DNA of 64,000 bases from SAR202 cluster bacterium bin127 (lineage in GTDB: Bacteria; Chloroflexota; Dehalococcoidia; Lucifugimonadales; Lucifugimonadaceae), in NCBI GenBank assembly GCA_002239045.1, contig MPNN01000001.1, forward strand, positions 310,001-374,000. Reading direction: 5' to 3'. The notes beneath the pieces were generated by a model, which was given only the letters and a program-made list of their open reading frames with translations, was not told the DNA's origin and searched no databases. Shown piece by piece: positions 44,039-52,784 of the stretch (positions within the stretch are counted from its first letter, which is position 1; every line of letters begins with the position of its first letter). The position numbers and the translations under genes were made by a program.

Positions 44039-44638
44039 ATGTCCGAAACATCAAAAAACAGTTCGGCCGGCCAAGGATCCGATGAGTTTCAGAGGTTGTC
44101 GAGGAGTGAGAGCGACTTCTGGACTTGGTTCCGACCAAGTCTTGCTGAGAACTGGATGCGAGGTGTTGTTGGCGAGTATTGGGTTACCAAAGCTCTCGGA
44201 CTGACAGACAAGATTCGCAAAGGTTGGAATTCGTGGGATCTCGAAACACCAGACCGCATCAGAATCGAAGTCAAGACCACCGGATACCGTCAAAGTTGGC
44301 ACAAACCTACCGACAAGATGGCGATACCTAAGTTCGTGGTACCAAAAGTGAAGGTTAAGGTTGATGAGAGTAGGGGGTTGCGTGACGGACAGTATCGGCC
44401 AGCCCACCTGTACGTCTTATGTTTCCACAAGGAACGCGACGTATCCAAACTTGATCCTTTGGATACGTCTCAATGGGAATTTTACGTTGTTCCAACTAAA
44501 GTTCTAGACGAAAAGGTCAATCCGAATGCCAAGTCGCCGTCGATAAATCTGCGATTCCTGAACGAAAACAGTTTCGATCCCGTCAGCTTCAACGGGCTCA
44601 AGGACGCGATATTCCGCGCTGCAAACGTTAACCGCTAA
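44039..44638 (+). CDS. Predicted PD-(D/E)xK nuclease
   Basis: A 199-residue protein with an apparent PD-(D/E)xK core: E46 (GVVGEYWV), D67 (WNSWDLETP) and E77-x-K79 (RIEVKTTGY). Such an N-terminal Glu and the D...ExK order are usual in restriction-like nucleases. GGAG lies eight bases before ATG 44039; the frame upstream overlaps the dehydrogenase and is not coding. Its 3' end overlaps the convergent BstYI-like gene by four bases. It may be an extra nuclease of the R-M cluster; the target is unknown. Confidence 0.65.
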   Translation: MSETSKNSSAGQGSDEFQRLSRSESDFWTWFRPSLAENWMRGVVGEYWVTKALGLTDKIRKGWNSWDLETPDRIRIEVKTTGYRQSWHKPTDKMAIPKFVVPKVKVKVDESRGLRDGQYRPAHLYVLCFHKERDVSKLDPLDTSQWEFYVVPTKVLDEKVNPNAKSPSINLRFLNENSFDPVSFNGLKDAIFRAANVNR

Positions 44639-45246
44639 GGCGCTATCCCCATCAACACAAGCGGTACAGCCGGAACGCCGCGACCTTGACGAATGATGTT
44701 CAACAGGTCGCGTTCGTAGTAAGGCACGCCAGACGACATCTGAGCTGCCAATTCTTTCGTCGGCATGATTTCAATCCCAACATCCATCAGATCGGAAACA
44801 TAGAAATTCATGTAAGTCACGAAGATGTCGTGAGCAATTTTTGAAGGATGACCGAGCTGAAGTTGAATAGCTATACGGTCCTTGAAAAAATCGACCGCGA
44901 GGGAAGCTGAGATTGGTTCAGATCCATGCAGTTTTATTGCTCGTGGTTGTATCTCCACCGGCATTCGGGCGACGGTTCTCGTTAACTCTGCATCGCGGGC
45001 CACCCAGAACCTACTACTTCTTTTCCGCCAACTTGACTCTCCGAACTGTTTGGTGAACTCATCTTTGATAACGGCCGGCGAAACCGATTTTCGGCGCAAC
45101 TGAACGTCCGAATCCAAAACCGATTTTGCACAGTCGGTTACGTCTACGCTCTCGATCGTGTCTTTCACCTCTTGCAACAGTGCCGGGCATCGTACAAGCA
45201 AAAACTCTTCACCTCCGAGATGGGAGTACGTTTCAACGATTCGCAT
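44635..45246 (-). CDS. BstYI/BglII-type restriction endonuclease homologue with altered catalytic residue
   Basis: A 203-residue protein that lines up with BstYI (R^GATCY) over its whole length as I recall it: MRIVETYSHL at the start and SSGVPYYERDLLNIIRQGRG near the end. In the BstYI/BglII family the active site is Asp, then Glu nine residues on, then Gln two further. Here these are D119, Q128 and Q130, so the central Glu is Gln. Cleavage may be lost or weak. It follows another restriction-type gene by 112 bases on the same strand. The comparison is from memory and needs an alignment. Confidence 0.85.
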   Translation of the reverse strand: MRIVETYSHLGGEEFLLVRCPALLQEVKDTIESVDVTDCAKSVLDSDVQLRRKSVSPAVIKDEFTKQFGESSWRKRSSRFWVARDAELTRTVARMPVEIQPRAIKLHGSEPISASLAVDFFKDRIAIQLQLGHPSKIAHDIFVTYMNFYVSDLMDVGIEIMPTKELAAQMSSGVPYYERDLLNIIRQGRGVPAVPLVLMGIAP

Positions 45247-45358
45247 CAGGTTATTCTGCCTTGATCAATTCTTCATAGTTTTCGCTGATTCAACCAAGCC
45301 CAATTTCTCGCTTAACACTGATGAATTTTCGGTGGAGTGCAATGTTCTAGCGTGTTGC

Positions 45359-46093
45359 TCATAGGGTCTCATGCACCGATTGGGCAGGTATGCCTATAAG
45401 AAGCAAGGGACAAGGGTTGCCGACACCCCGGCGTACGCGTTCTTGGAGTTTGTCCCAGTGCGTGGTGGAAGCACCGAACTTGTCGGTAACGAAAGCGCGG
45501 CTCCACGCGGTAGCAAAGTCGTTATCCGCAAGTCGCCTTTCCACGTCGCGTTGTTGGCGCGCTGTAGGCGAATAGCCAAATGTCGTCAGATCGTCAAAGC
45601 CCGTGATGTGATGCCGATGAGCGAAGTCCAACACGATCTGGTGCAGGGCAGTCTGCAGAGATGATCCGCGGGTGATAATCACACCGACACTGATGACTCC
45701 CTCGCGATGAAGTCGTTGAAAGTTCTCCAAGTCCCGGTCGTAGAAAGGATCTTTGTTGTTCCATTCGATCTCCAAAGCGACTGATCCAGAATCGGTAGAG
45801 CGCACATGATCGATTTTGTGCGTGGTTGATGCCCGTTCCTCGTGATCGACGATTCTGCGGATCGTTACTTGACGTGTTGGCCAACCGCGGTCGTTTAACG
45901 CGTTTCGTAACCGTCGGGTCACTGGCGATTCGCCGCCTCCGCCACGCACTAGCTCCTCAACCGAAATAGTGATGGCCAGCAGGATGTCGCAGAGTTCAGC
46001 CATCGGTTGTGGGAAATCCCGCTCCAGCACCGCTTCGGCATGGTTCAGTGCGTTGATGTCGAACCCAGCTGACATTAAGTCGCTCAGGTTCAT
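45359..46093 (-). CDS. BglII/BamHI-type restriction endonuclease
   Basis: A 244-residue nuclease. The core reads THKIDHV (D95), then ALEIEWNNKDPFYDRDLENF with E108 and E110. This gives the Asp...Glu-x-Glu set seen in BamHI-like and some BglII-family enzymes. It closes with GVGNPCPLLLIGIP, like the BstYI end. Its start overlaps the methylase stop by four bases, so it is the partner of the MT-A70 enzyme. All three acidic residues are present, so it looks active. The recognition site is not known. Confidence 0.85.
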   Translation of the reverse strand: MNLSDLMSAGFDINALNHAEAVLERDFPQPMAELCDILLAITISVEELVRGGGGESPVTRRLRNALNDRGWPTRQVTIRRIVDHEERASTTHKIDHVRSTDSGSVALEIEWNNKDPFYDRDLENFQRLHREGVISVGVIITRGSSLQTALHQIVLDFAHRHHITGFDDLTTFGYSPTARQQRDVERRLADNDFATAWSRAFVTDKFGASTTHWDKLQERVRRGVGNPCPLLLIGIPAQSVHETL

Positions 46094-46752
46094 GCTGTCA
46101 CGGTCGCAGAGTTGTAGCTGTAGGTAGGCCAGTCAGGTTCGTAGCCGTTCGTGGCTTGGTTGCCCCACACCGTCCATCCTCCGCGACTGCCCCTGCCGAA
46201 AAGTTCCAAATACGGACCCCACGAGCAGGCTTCGATGATGTCGTACTGTTCGTCGGGTTTGCGAGAATGCTCGCGTTTGCGAGACGCCATCAAATTCACC
46301 TGGCTACGGCCCGGTGCCAGTGTGCGGGCACTCTTGCCACGAACGCCGAATAGCACCATCTCGGTGACGTTTCGAAAATAGAAGCCCACACCGCGACCGT
46401 CTGACCCGCCGTCCTTACGTATTTTGTGCCAGATTAAGTTCGTCTTGTAGGTGAATCCCCACGCTTCAAGCACCGTCAACCCGTACGGCAGAAGCGCGTT
46501 GGGCACCCACAAGTAGCAGTGGGCGGTTTCATCCATATGTTCTGCCACCGGCAACGCCGCGATCTCGTCGAATGACAGGGTGCCGTAGCGTGACAGTCGA
46601 CGATGTTCTGGCGCGACCTTACCAGTGCGGTTTTGGAACCGCCATGGAGGATCAGCCAACAGCGTCCCAAAGGTGCGGCCTGCTAAATCTCGCCTCAAGT
46701 CGACGCCTGCGTCAATACGGTCAGTTGGGTGTAGGTCATTCACCGTCAACAC
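46090..46752 (-). CDS. MT-A70 family adenine-N6 DNA methyltransferase
   Basis: A 220-residue methyltransferase with the catalytic DPPW (LLADPPWRF) and the family blocks SFDEIAALPVAEHM, HCYLWVPNALLPYGLTVLEAWGFTY and NLMASRKREHSRKPDEQYDIIE. It should protect sites cut by the nuclease encoded by the overlapping next gene. Methylating enzymes of this family in bacteria commonly belong to type II systems. A palindrome ATATCA-N8-TGATAT lies 34 bases upstream. Confidence 0.92.
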   Translation of the reverse strand: MLTVNDLHPTDRIDAGVDLRRDLAGRTFGTLLADPPWRFQNRTGKVAPEHRRLSRYGTLSFDEIAALPVAEHMDETAHCYLWVPNALLPYGLTVLEAWGFTYKTNLIWHKIRKDGGSDGRGVGFYFRNVTEMVLFGVRGKSARTLAPGRSQVNLMASRKREHSRKPDEQYDIIEACSWGPYLELFGRGSRGGWTVWGNQATNGYEPDWPTYSYNSATVTA

Positions 46753-46785
46753 AGTCTATCACCAATCTGAATTGCCTCTAATGCC

Positions 46786-46805
46786 ATATCAGTACTATAT
46801 GATAT
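46786..46805. promoter_or_regulatory. Inverted repeat upstream of the type II R-M operon
   Basis: ATATCA-N8-TGATAT lies 34-53 bases before the methylase start, where a controller protein or the methylase itself might bind. No C-protein gene is seen nearby, so its role is open. Confidence 0.4.
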
Positions 46806-46905
46806 CGGATCCAAACCGATTGTAGCTACCCTGACCTCGACCACAAATCCACCCTAGTTCAAAACGCTCACCACCACCCGTCCTCAAAATCATTCAAATC
46901 CCGGC

Positions 46906-49755
46906 TCAGTCAAACCCAGGCATCAACTCCGTAGGTTGCTTAACCTCTCCCGCCAACCGGATCCGTCGCTGCGCCCGTCTAAACTCCTCGTCTTGATACT
47001 CTGACTTCGAAATCTTCACCGCGCAAGCCTTGAATTCCGGCGTCTCGGTGATGAAGTCGTAGGCATCAGATGTCACATCATTCGTTCGGGTAATCTCTGG
47101 GAAAGCAAACGACATAAACACGAGGCCGCGGGGTGAGCGCTCGGTGATGCGCGCGGAGACGGTCACCTTGCCTCGGCGAGAAGCTACGTCTAACAAATCA
47201 CCGTCAGCCAAACCCATCTCCGCTGCGTCTAGCGGATTGATCTCCAACATTTCGTGCGGCACCAGATGTTGGAAACCGGTTGCCTTACCTGTCTGCGTCC
47301 CAGTGTGATACGTGGACCGCCTCCGACCAGTCGTCAATAACCAAGGAAACTCGTCGTCCGGTTCCTCCGCCGGCGGAATGTGGTCCACTGGAGCGAAGAA
47401 GCCCGGGAAACCGGTTGAGAACTCGTCGCCGTGCAGATACTCCGTGCCCGGATCATCCTCATCGCCGCACGGCCACTGGATACCGCCCTCACGGTCCAAC
47501 CTTTCATGCGAAATCCCGCCATAGATCGGCGTCACACTCCGCATCTCATTGAAGACATCCTTCGATGTCTCCATCGTCTGCGGCTTTCCCATCCGCTCGA
47601 ATAACGAAAGCAGTATCTCGACGTCGGTTTTGGCTTCGCCTGGTGGCGAGACCGCGGGGCGTACCCGCTGCACTCGACGCTCACTATTGGCGAAGGTACC
47701 GTCCGACTCTGCGAACGCGGCGGCCGGTAGAACCACGTCTGCCAACTGCGCGGTCTCGGTCAAAAATATGTCTTGGACCACGAGGAAATCGACCGACTTT
47801 AGAGCGTGTTCTGCATGATTGGCGTGCGGGTCCGACACGACTGTGTTTTCGCCCATCACATAAACCGCCTTGACACGTCCTTTGATCATCTGCTCCATCG
47901 CGGTGATCTTGGTGATGCCTCGTCGCCTCGGCAACGGTTCACCCCACGCCTTCTCAAAAATGTCGCGGATTCCTGGGCGCTCAACCTTTTGGTACCCGGG
48001 AAGATCGGTCGGGATGCAACCCGCGTCGCCGGCGCCTTGGACATTGTTCTGACCGCGTAGGGGATTCACACCACCGTTCGGTACCCCCAAGGTTCCGCAC
48101 AGCAATCCCAAGTTGCCTAGTGATTGAACGTTGTGCGAACCGCAAGAGTGTTCCGTAATCCCGAGGGTGTAGCAGATCGCAGATTTCGGTGCCGCCGCAG
48201 CGAAGTCGCGGGCCGTGTCGATGATCTCTTCCGGCGTGACGCCGCAGATTTCGGCCGAATACTCGGGCGTGTACATCTGAACATGCCGAGCAAATGCATC
48301 AAACCCCTCCGTACGGTACTTGATGAATTCACCGTCGTGGAGGCCTTCGTTGATGATGACATTGGCCACGGCGTTGAAGAATGGTATGTCGGTGCCTACC
48401 CGTATCTGAACGTGTCTCGTTGCCCATCTCGTAAGTTCGATCTTTCGAGGATCGACCACCACCAACTTCGCGCCGTTTTTGACCGCGCGTTTCATACGCA
48501 GGGAAATGACCGGATGGGCCTCAGTAGTGTTTGAACCGGTAACGAGCAAGAAGTCGGAACCCGCCAACTCCTCGATCGAGTTCGACATCGCTCCTCTTCC
48601 TACCATGACCGCCAGACCGGCGACCGACGGAGCGTGTCAAGTACGAGAACAGTTGTCGATATTATTCGTCCCTATCGCGACGCGCGCGAACTTCTGCATC
48701 AGGTAGTTTGCCTCAGTCACCACGCGTGCCGAAGCCCAGCAAACAATCGAATCTGGCCCTTCGGTGGCGATTGCGCCTTTGAACTTGCTGGTCACGAGAT
48801 CAAGGGCTTCGTCCCAAGATGCTTGGCGGAAGGTTCCGTCTGACTGCTTGATCAAGGGATGTCGCAATCGCTCTTCACTCCGTACGAACTCCCAAGAGGC
48901 GAACTGACCCTTCACACACAGCGACCCGCGGCTCGGTGCGGAGAAATCCGGCTCGGCGCCTATGATCTCGCCATCATGAGTCAATAATTCGATGCCGCAA
49001 CCGACACCGCAGTAAGGGCAGACGGTCTGGGTGTGATCGACGTTTTGCGCAACGATGTCCTGACTAACCACTTTGCGGTCGGTCAACGCGCCAGTAGGGC
49101 AGGTATTGATGCACTGACCGCAAAATGTGCACGGCGAATCCATCAACTCGTTGTCGAAGAAAGTGAAGATGCTCGAGTCTTGACCCCGACCGTCAACCGT
49201 GATGGCCCCAGCTTGCTCCCAATCGTTGCAAATGTTGGTGCAGCGGTAGCAAGCGATGCAGTAATCGTAGTCCCGTTGAATAAAGGGATTGGTGTCGTGC
49301 GACGCCTTTTCCCGGACACGTAGCTGAGGGAACGCGTCTTGGCGAGCTTCATATTCCTCGACCGCACGATCGAACTCTGTTGGTCCAACCTTGTTTGAGT
49401 AGGGGTTGGCGTTCATCGACGCCATTTCCGATAGGAGCATTTCAAGCAACGTCTTGCGATAGTCCGTGATCTCCTCGGTGGGGGTTGCAACCGACATGTC
49501 GTCTTCCGCAAAGGCAGTGCACGACGCAACTTGCTCCGTTCGCCCGTTAACTTCGACTTCGACGAGACACATGCGGCACGTACCTTGAGCACCAACCCGC
49601 TCGTCGTAACAAAGCGTCGGAACCTCGAATCCCGCATCATTCACCGCATCCAGCACCCGCGACCCTTCAGCGGCCTGGACTGTCACCCCATTGATTCGCA
49701 TGTCCAACCACTTCGTCTTGGTTTGCGGTCTTGGGTTGGTAGCAACAGTAGTCAT
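46906..49755 (-). CDS. fdhF: Selenocysteine-containing formate dehydrogenase, catalytic subunit
   Basis: A 949-residue molybdenum or tungsten enzyme oxidising formate to CO2, read through TGA at 48637-48639 as selenocysteine 373. Before it lie a [2Fe-2S] domain (C49, C60, C63, C79), two [4Fe-4S] clusters (CIACYRCTNIC and CTFCGQCINTCP) and the Mo-site cluster VCPYCGVGC. The TGA falls in CSRT-U-HAPSVAGL, aligned with the Sec of E. coli FdhF (CARV-U-HGPSVAGL). After it come GSNTTEAHP, NPLRGQNNVQGAGD and the C-terminal MGD domain. The His-Cys cluster of NuoG-like forms is absent. No electron partner subunits are adjacent. ATG 49755 is preferred. Sec machinery must lie elsewhere. Confidence 0.93.
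48607..48639 (-). promoter_or_regulatory. Bacterial SECIS element after the UGA codon
   Basis: Directly after the UGA (48637-48639), GGUCGCC and GGCGGUC can form a 7-bp stem (two G-U pairs) around the loop GGUCU. Eighteen bases separate UGA from GGUCU, as I recall for E. coli fdhF, whose SECIS loop also contains GGUCU. This is where SelB would bind to deliver selenocysteine. Confidence 0.88.
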
Positions 49756-50393
49756 GGTTCTCACAGGTTTCTGAAGAATTACCCCAATTCTAGCGAAACG
49801 TTGCTCGTACGCAAGAACAGGGCAGGGGAGGTCACGGAGAAACGAGCGGTCACGATACCGCGGTTCGTCAACACCATGAATTATGTCGGTTCACGAATCT
49901 GACGAGAGATCCATGAATGGGTCTCCAACCTTCCGAGCACCGCACACTAGGTGCCTCAAGTTCAATCACCGCCGTAGAGCGTCGTTTGTGGAATTCCACG
50001 TGCCAAACCTTATCTCAGGGTTTTCGAGGGCGAGTTTGGCAACGCGCGAGATCCGGAGGAAAATCCAAACGCCGATTTTTCTGCCGTAACATGCCGTTGG
50101 CGCAGAGTCGGTAAAAGTTGAACGAGTTCAAACGAAATAACGTACCAATTCATACGCTTGATGATCGCCCGACAAAGCGGAATTGCTCAAAAGTTATACT
50201 TTGTCGCAACAAGTATAAGAACAGTTCGAACTTAATCTGAACACGTTCAACCAATGTCTGAAACATGTTGAACGATGTCACGCAACGTGTTGAAACACGC
50301 TCAACATTTGCTCTAAACTAGTTCAAACACAGTGAAGAAAATCCGACACCAATCCCGTGATCGAAGATATTCGCCGAGCCATGGAGGCTCATG
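49756..50393. promoter_or_regulatory. Divergent 640-base intergenic region with a palindrome array
   Basis: No gene is supported here. Palindromes or part-palindromes related to TTGAAC-NN-GTTCAA occur at 50118-50131 (perfect), 50238-50249 (perfect 12-mer), 50259-50272, 50290-50304 and 50313-50326 (imperfect). A compact AGTTCGAACT lies at 50223-50232. Centres of the last four are about 22, 31 and 22 bp apart, near whole helical turns. The cluster precedes the 24-residue-repeat protein gene and probably holds its promoter. The fdh start is about 360 bases away on the other side. Confidence 0.75.
50194..50218. promoter_or_regulatory. Long palindrome TTATACTT-N9-AAGTATAA
   Basis: A perfect 8-bp inverted repeat 25 bp long sits inside the operator cluster but with a different half-site. 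It may bind a second regulator or overlap an A/T-rich promoter. Confidence 0.5.
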
Positions 50394-51230
50394 ATGACCA
50401 CCGTCAACTATCTAAGAGAGACAAAGGCCGTTACCAAAGCCGAGAGAATCCTCGACGGTCCGTTGCGTGACGTGCTGAGAACCAAGCTCAATGAACCTGG
50501 GATCACTGTCAGCAGCATTGCCAAGGATGTCAACGTTCAGAAGGCGACCATCAACTATTGGATGGCCAAACTTGGCATCAACTATGGGCGTGTAGCTCAC
50601 TACTTCGACGAAGTCGTGAGAATTCTGTCGCAAGAAGAAGCGCAACTCCTCGATGTGGTTTTGGAGAAAGGTCTGACGACCGAAGACCTTGATGAATCAA
50701 ATCCCGAAGCCGCAAAGATTGTGAATCGCTTAGCGGAGATGGGCATTCCGGTGGATGAACTCGCAAATCTAAACGCGATGGAGGTCTTGGCCCTCAGAAG
50801 GTTGTCGCGAATGGGGTTGACCGACGAGCAAATCGATCTTTTTGAACCCGGGATGTTGGACGCAATATCCGAATTGACGCGTGCCGGAGTCTCCAGCCGG
50901 GAAGTGGCATCGCTGAGTAAATCTGATGTCGAGTTCATTCGACATGCGCGGGAAGAGGGCATTTCGGTAGAGGACCTCAGCGAAGTCGGAAGCGAATGGT
51001 TGTCCCTGATACGCCAAGTCAAGCGGCACAACATCGACCCGCAAGCGATTGCGTCCGTCGACGCCGACACCATTGGCGTAATGGACCGAGCCAAGGCGCG
51101 GGGGATCGACCTCCACGAGATCGATGCGCTAACCACTGATGAGATGGAACTCATCAAGAAAATCCGCGATCGCCGGCGAGAAAACCCGGAGCAGATCGGT
51201 CACATGCTCGGCATGATGAACCTCTCCTGA
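50394..51230 (+). CDS. HTH protein with seven tandem 24-residue repeats
   Basis: A 278-residue protein I do not recognise. Numbered from the Met at 50391, residues 36-64 form a helix-turn-helix-like region (TVSSIAKDVNVQKATINYWM). From residue 94 to 261 there are seven repeats of exactly 24 residues with no gap. Each has Gly (once Asn) at position 1, Ile/Leu/Val at 2, hydrophobics at 7, 15, 17, 18 and 21, and acidic residues at 5-6. Two short helices per repeat are likely, giving a solenoid. GGAGG precedes ATG 50394 by six bases. The palindrome cluster upstream and another at its stop codon suggest it binds those sites itself; that is inference. Confidence 0.85.
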   Translation: MTTVNYLRETKAVTKAERILDGPLRDVLRTKLNEPGITVSSIAKDVNVQKATINYWMAKLGINYGRVAHYFDEVVRILSQEEAQLLDVVLEKGLTTEDLDESNPEAAKIVNRLAEMGIPVDELANLNAMEVLALRRLSRMGLTDEQIDLFEPGMLDAISELTRAGVSSREVASLSKSDVEFIRHAREEGISVEDLSEVGSEWLSLIRQVKRHNIDPQAIASVDADTIGVMDRAKARGIDLHEIDALTTDEMELIKKIRDRRRENPEQIGHMLGMMNLS

Positions 51231-51239
51231 ACGCGTTCA
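51228..51239 (+). promoter_or_regulatory. Operator-like palindrome at the stop codon, overlapping a candidate promoter
   Basis: TGAACGCGTTCA is a perfect palindrome of the same type as the upstream cluster. It contains the stop codon of the repeat protein. It overlaps TTCAAG, a -35 candidate, with TAGAAT 18 bases on, ahead of the cytochrome c gene. Confidence 0.65.
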
Positions 51240-51305
51240 AGTTGCGAGCTTCGCTGTCGTAGAATTGTTTGAGTCGGAAGAGCCAGAACTTGGGAGAGCT
51301 CTGCA

Positions 51306-51827
51306 TTGCGTATCGCTGGTTATTCGTTTAAGCGCGTCAAAATCGGTCGGAACCGCCTAGCGGTTGCGAGCCTAACCTTTCTGCTTCTAATTTCCGTGTT
51401 ACTCATCGGATGCACGGAACTTGCAAAACCGACCGCAACAGCGGTCGTGTTCGATCCCACACCGGCACCGCCTGGCACTCGCGAGTTAGTGCTGGCCGGC
51501 GGATCCGCGGCCGACATCGCCGCGTTGGCGCAACCGGTCGAGCTGCCAGAAGGTAATGCCTCCAACGGCGAGCAACTCCACACAACATTGGGTTGTGCGG
51601 CATGTCATTCAATCGCCGATGACGTCATCGTGGGACCGGGATGGAAGGGTCTATACACTCGTGCCGGCGAACGGACCGAGATGGAAGCTGAAGAGTACCT
51701 GATCCAGTCGATCACGAAACCGTCCGCATTCATCGCCGAAGGCTTCACAAACGTCATGCCGGCGTTCGACTACCTGTCTGATCAGGAACTCGCCGATCTC
51801 GTCGCATTCGTCCAGGCGAACAACTAG
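51306..51827 (+). CDS. Lipoprotein cytochrome c
   Basis: A 173-residue class I cytochrome c. A basic N-terminus and hydrophobic segment end at LLIGC (Cys36), a lipobox, so it is membrane-anchored outside the cytoplasm. A Thr/Pro-rich linker follows. The heme site is C97-AA-C100-H101 and the likely Met ligand is M151 (NVMPAFDYLSD). The start is TTG 51306 with GGGAG nine bases upstream. It lies downstream of the repeat-protein gene and an operator-like palindrome. Its electron partner is unknown. Confidence 0.93.
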   Translation: MRIAGYSFKRVKIGRNRLAVASLTFLLLISVLLIGCTELAKPTATAVVFDPTPAPPGTRELVLAGGSAADIAALAQPVELPEGNASNGEQLHTTLGCAACHSIADDVIVGPGWKGLYTRAGERTEMEAEEYLIQSITKPSAFIAEGFTNVMPAFDYLSDQELADLVAFVQANN

Positions 51828-51875
51828 GGCAGCACCAGCAGGACCCGGACTTGGAACCGGAAGAATCGGTTCCGC

Positions 51876-52604
51876 TTAATCCGAATGCAATTCGCTAGCC
51901 GCACGGCAGATCAACGCGGCCTGATATCCCGCCGAAAAGCCGGCGTCTATGTTCACGACCGACACCCCCGCGGCGCACGAGTTGAGCATCGTTAACATCG
52001 CCGCGTAACCGTCCAACCCGGTCCCGAAACCATTGCTCGTAGGTACCGCGATCACCGGTGCGGCAACCAATCCCCCCACCACGCTTGGCAACGCGCCATC
52101 CATTCCCGCGACAACAACGACCACACGGGATTTTTGCAGCGTTTCCTCGTGGGTCAGCAATCGATGGATACCTGCCACACCTACATCGTTGATTCGCTGG
52201 ACCCTGCAAAGCATCAAACGGGCCGTGATCTCCGCTTCGTCGGCTACTTGCAAGTCGGCCGTGCCCGCAGAGACGATTGTCAATCCTTCATGCATGGGAT
52301 CGATGCCCCGGTCATCGGCCCATATTGCACCGCACGACGCTTTGAATTTCGCCGACGGCACGAGCGACCTGACTTGATCCGCGGCGGCCTTAGTAGAACG
52401 GGTTACTAGGACCACTTTCGCCGCGTCGTAGATACGTTTGGTAATCAGTCCGATCTGTTCCGGCGTCTTACCTTGACCCATCACGACCTCCGGAAAACCG
52501 GTCCGACGTTCGCGATCGAGATCGACGGTGGCGAATCCCATGTCCGCACTAGTCGGTTCGTCCGCTGCGCCGGATTGGGAAATTCGCGATGGATAGTTGG
52601 GCAT
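51876..52604 (-). CDS. larB: LarB, nicotinic-acid adenine dinucleotide carboxylase/hydrolase
   Basis: A 242-residue PurE-like enzyme that starts the synthesis of the nickel-pincer nucleotide cofactor of lactate racemase. The family core is present: DLDRERRTGFPEVVMGQGKT, the KASCGAIWADDR block, VSAGTADLQVADEAEIT, and VAGMDGALPSVVGGL with VPTSNGFGTGLDG. larC and larE are not adjacent, so they or their substrate enzyme must lie elsewhere. It is convergent with the cytochrome c gene and lies upstream of dnaN in the opposite direction. Confidence 0.93.
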   Translation of the reverse strand: MPNYPSRISQSGAADEPTSADMGFATVDLDRERRTGFPEVVMGQGKTPEQIGLITKRIYDAAKVVLVTRSTKAAADQVRSLVPSAKFKASCGAIWADDRGIDPMHEGLTIVSAGTADLQVADEAEITARLMLCRVQRINDVGVAGIHRLLTHEETLQKSRVVVVVAGMDGALPSVVGGLVAAPVIAVPTSNGFGTGLDGYAAMLTMLNSCAAGVSVVNIDAGFSAGYQAALICRAASELHSD

Positions 52605-52784
52605 CTTGGTTCAGTTTCAGTTGAACTTGCGCGGAACTCAAAGCAGAAACGGCTACGCTATATCATTACAGCGAAGAAAAAGGGATTCGTGTTGTGACGT
52701 TTCCACGGTTTTCACAACGTGATTCTAGAATCAGTGCAACGACGCGAGATTCGGCTTACACACTAGTTTTCAAGGCTGATCGGA

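Noticed and set aside
52605-52784. Replication origin upstream of dnaN
   Set aside because: TTTTCACAA-like words occur but no cluster of true DnaA boxes is seen, and dnaA, gyrB or recF are not adjacent.
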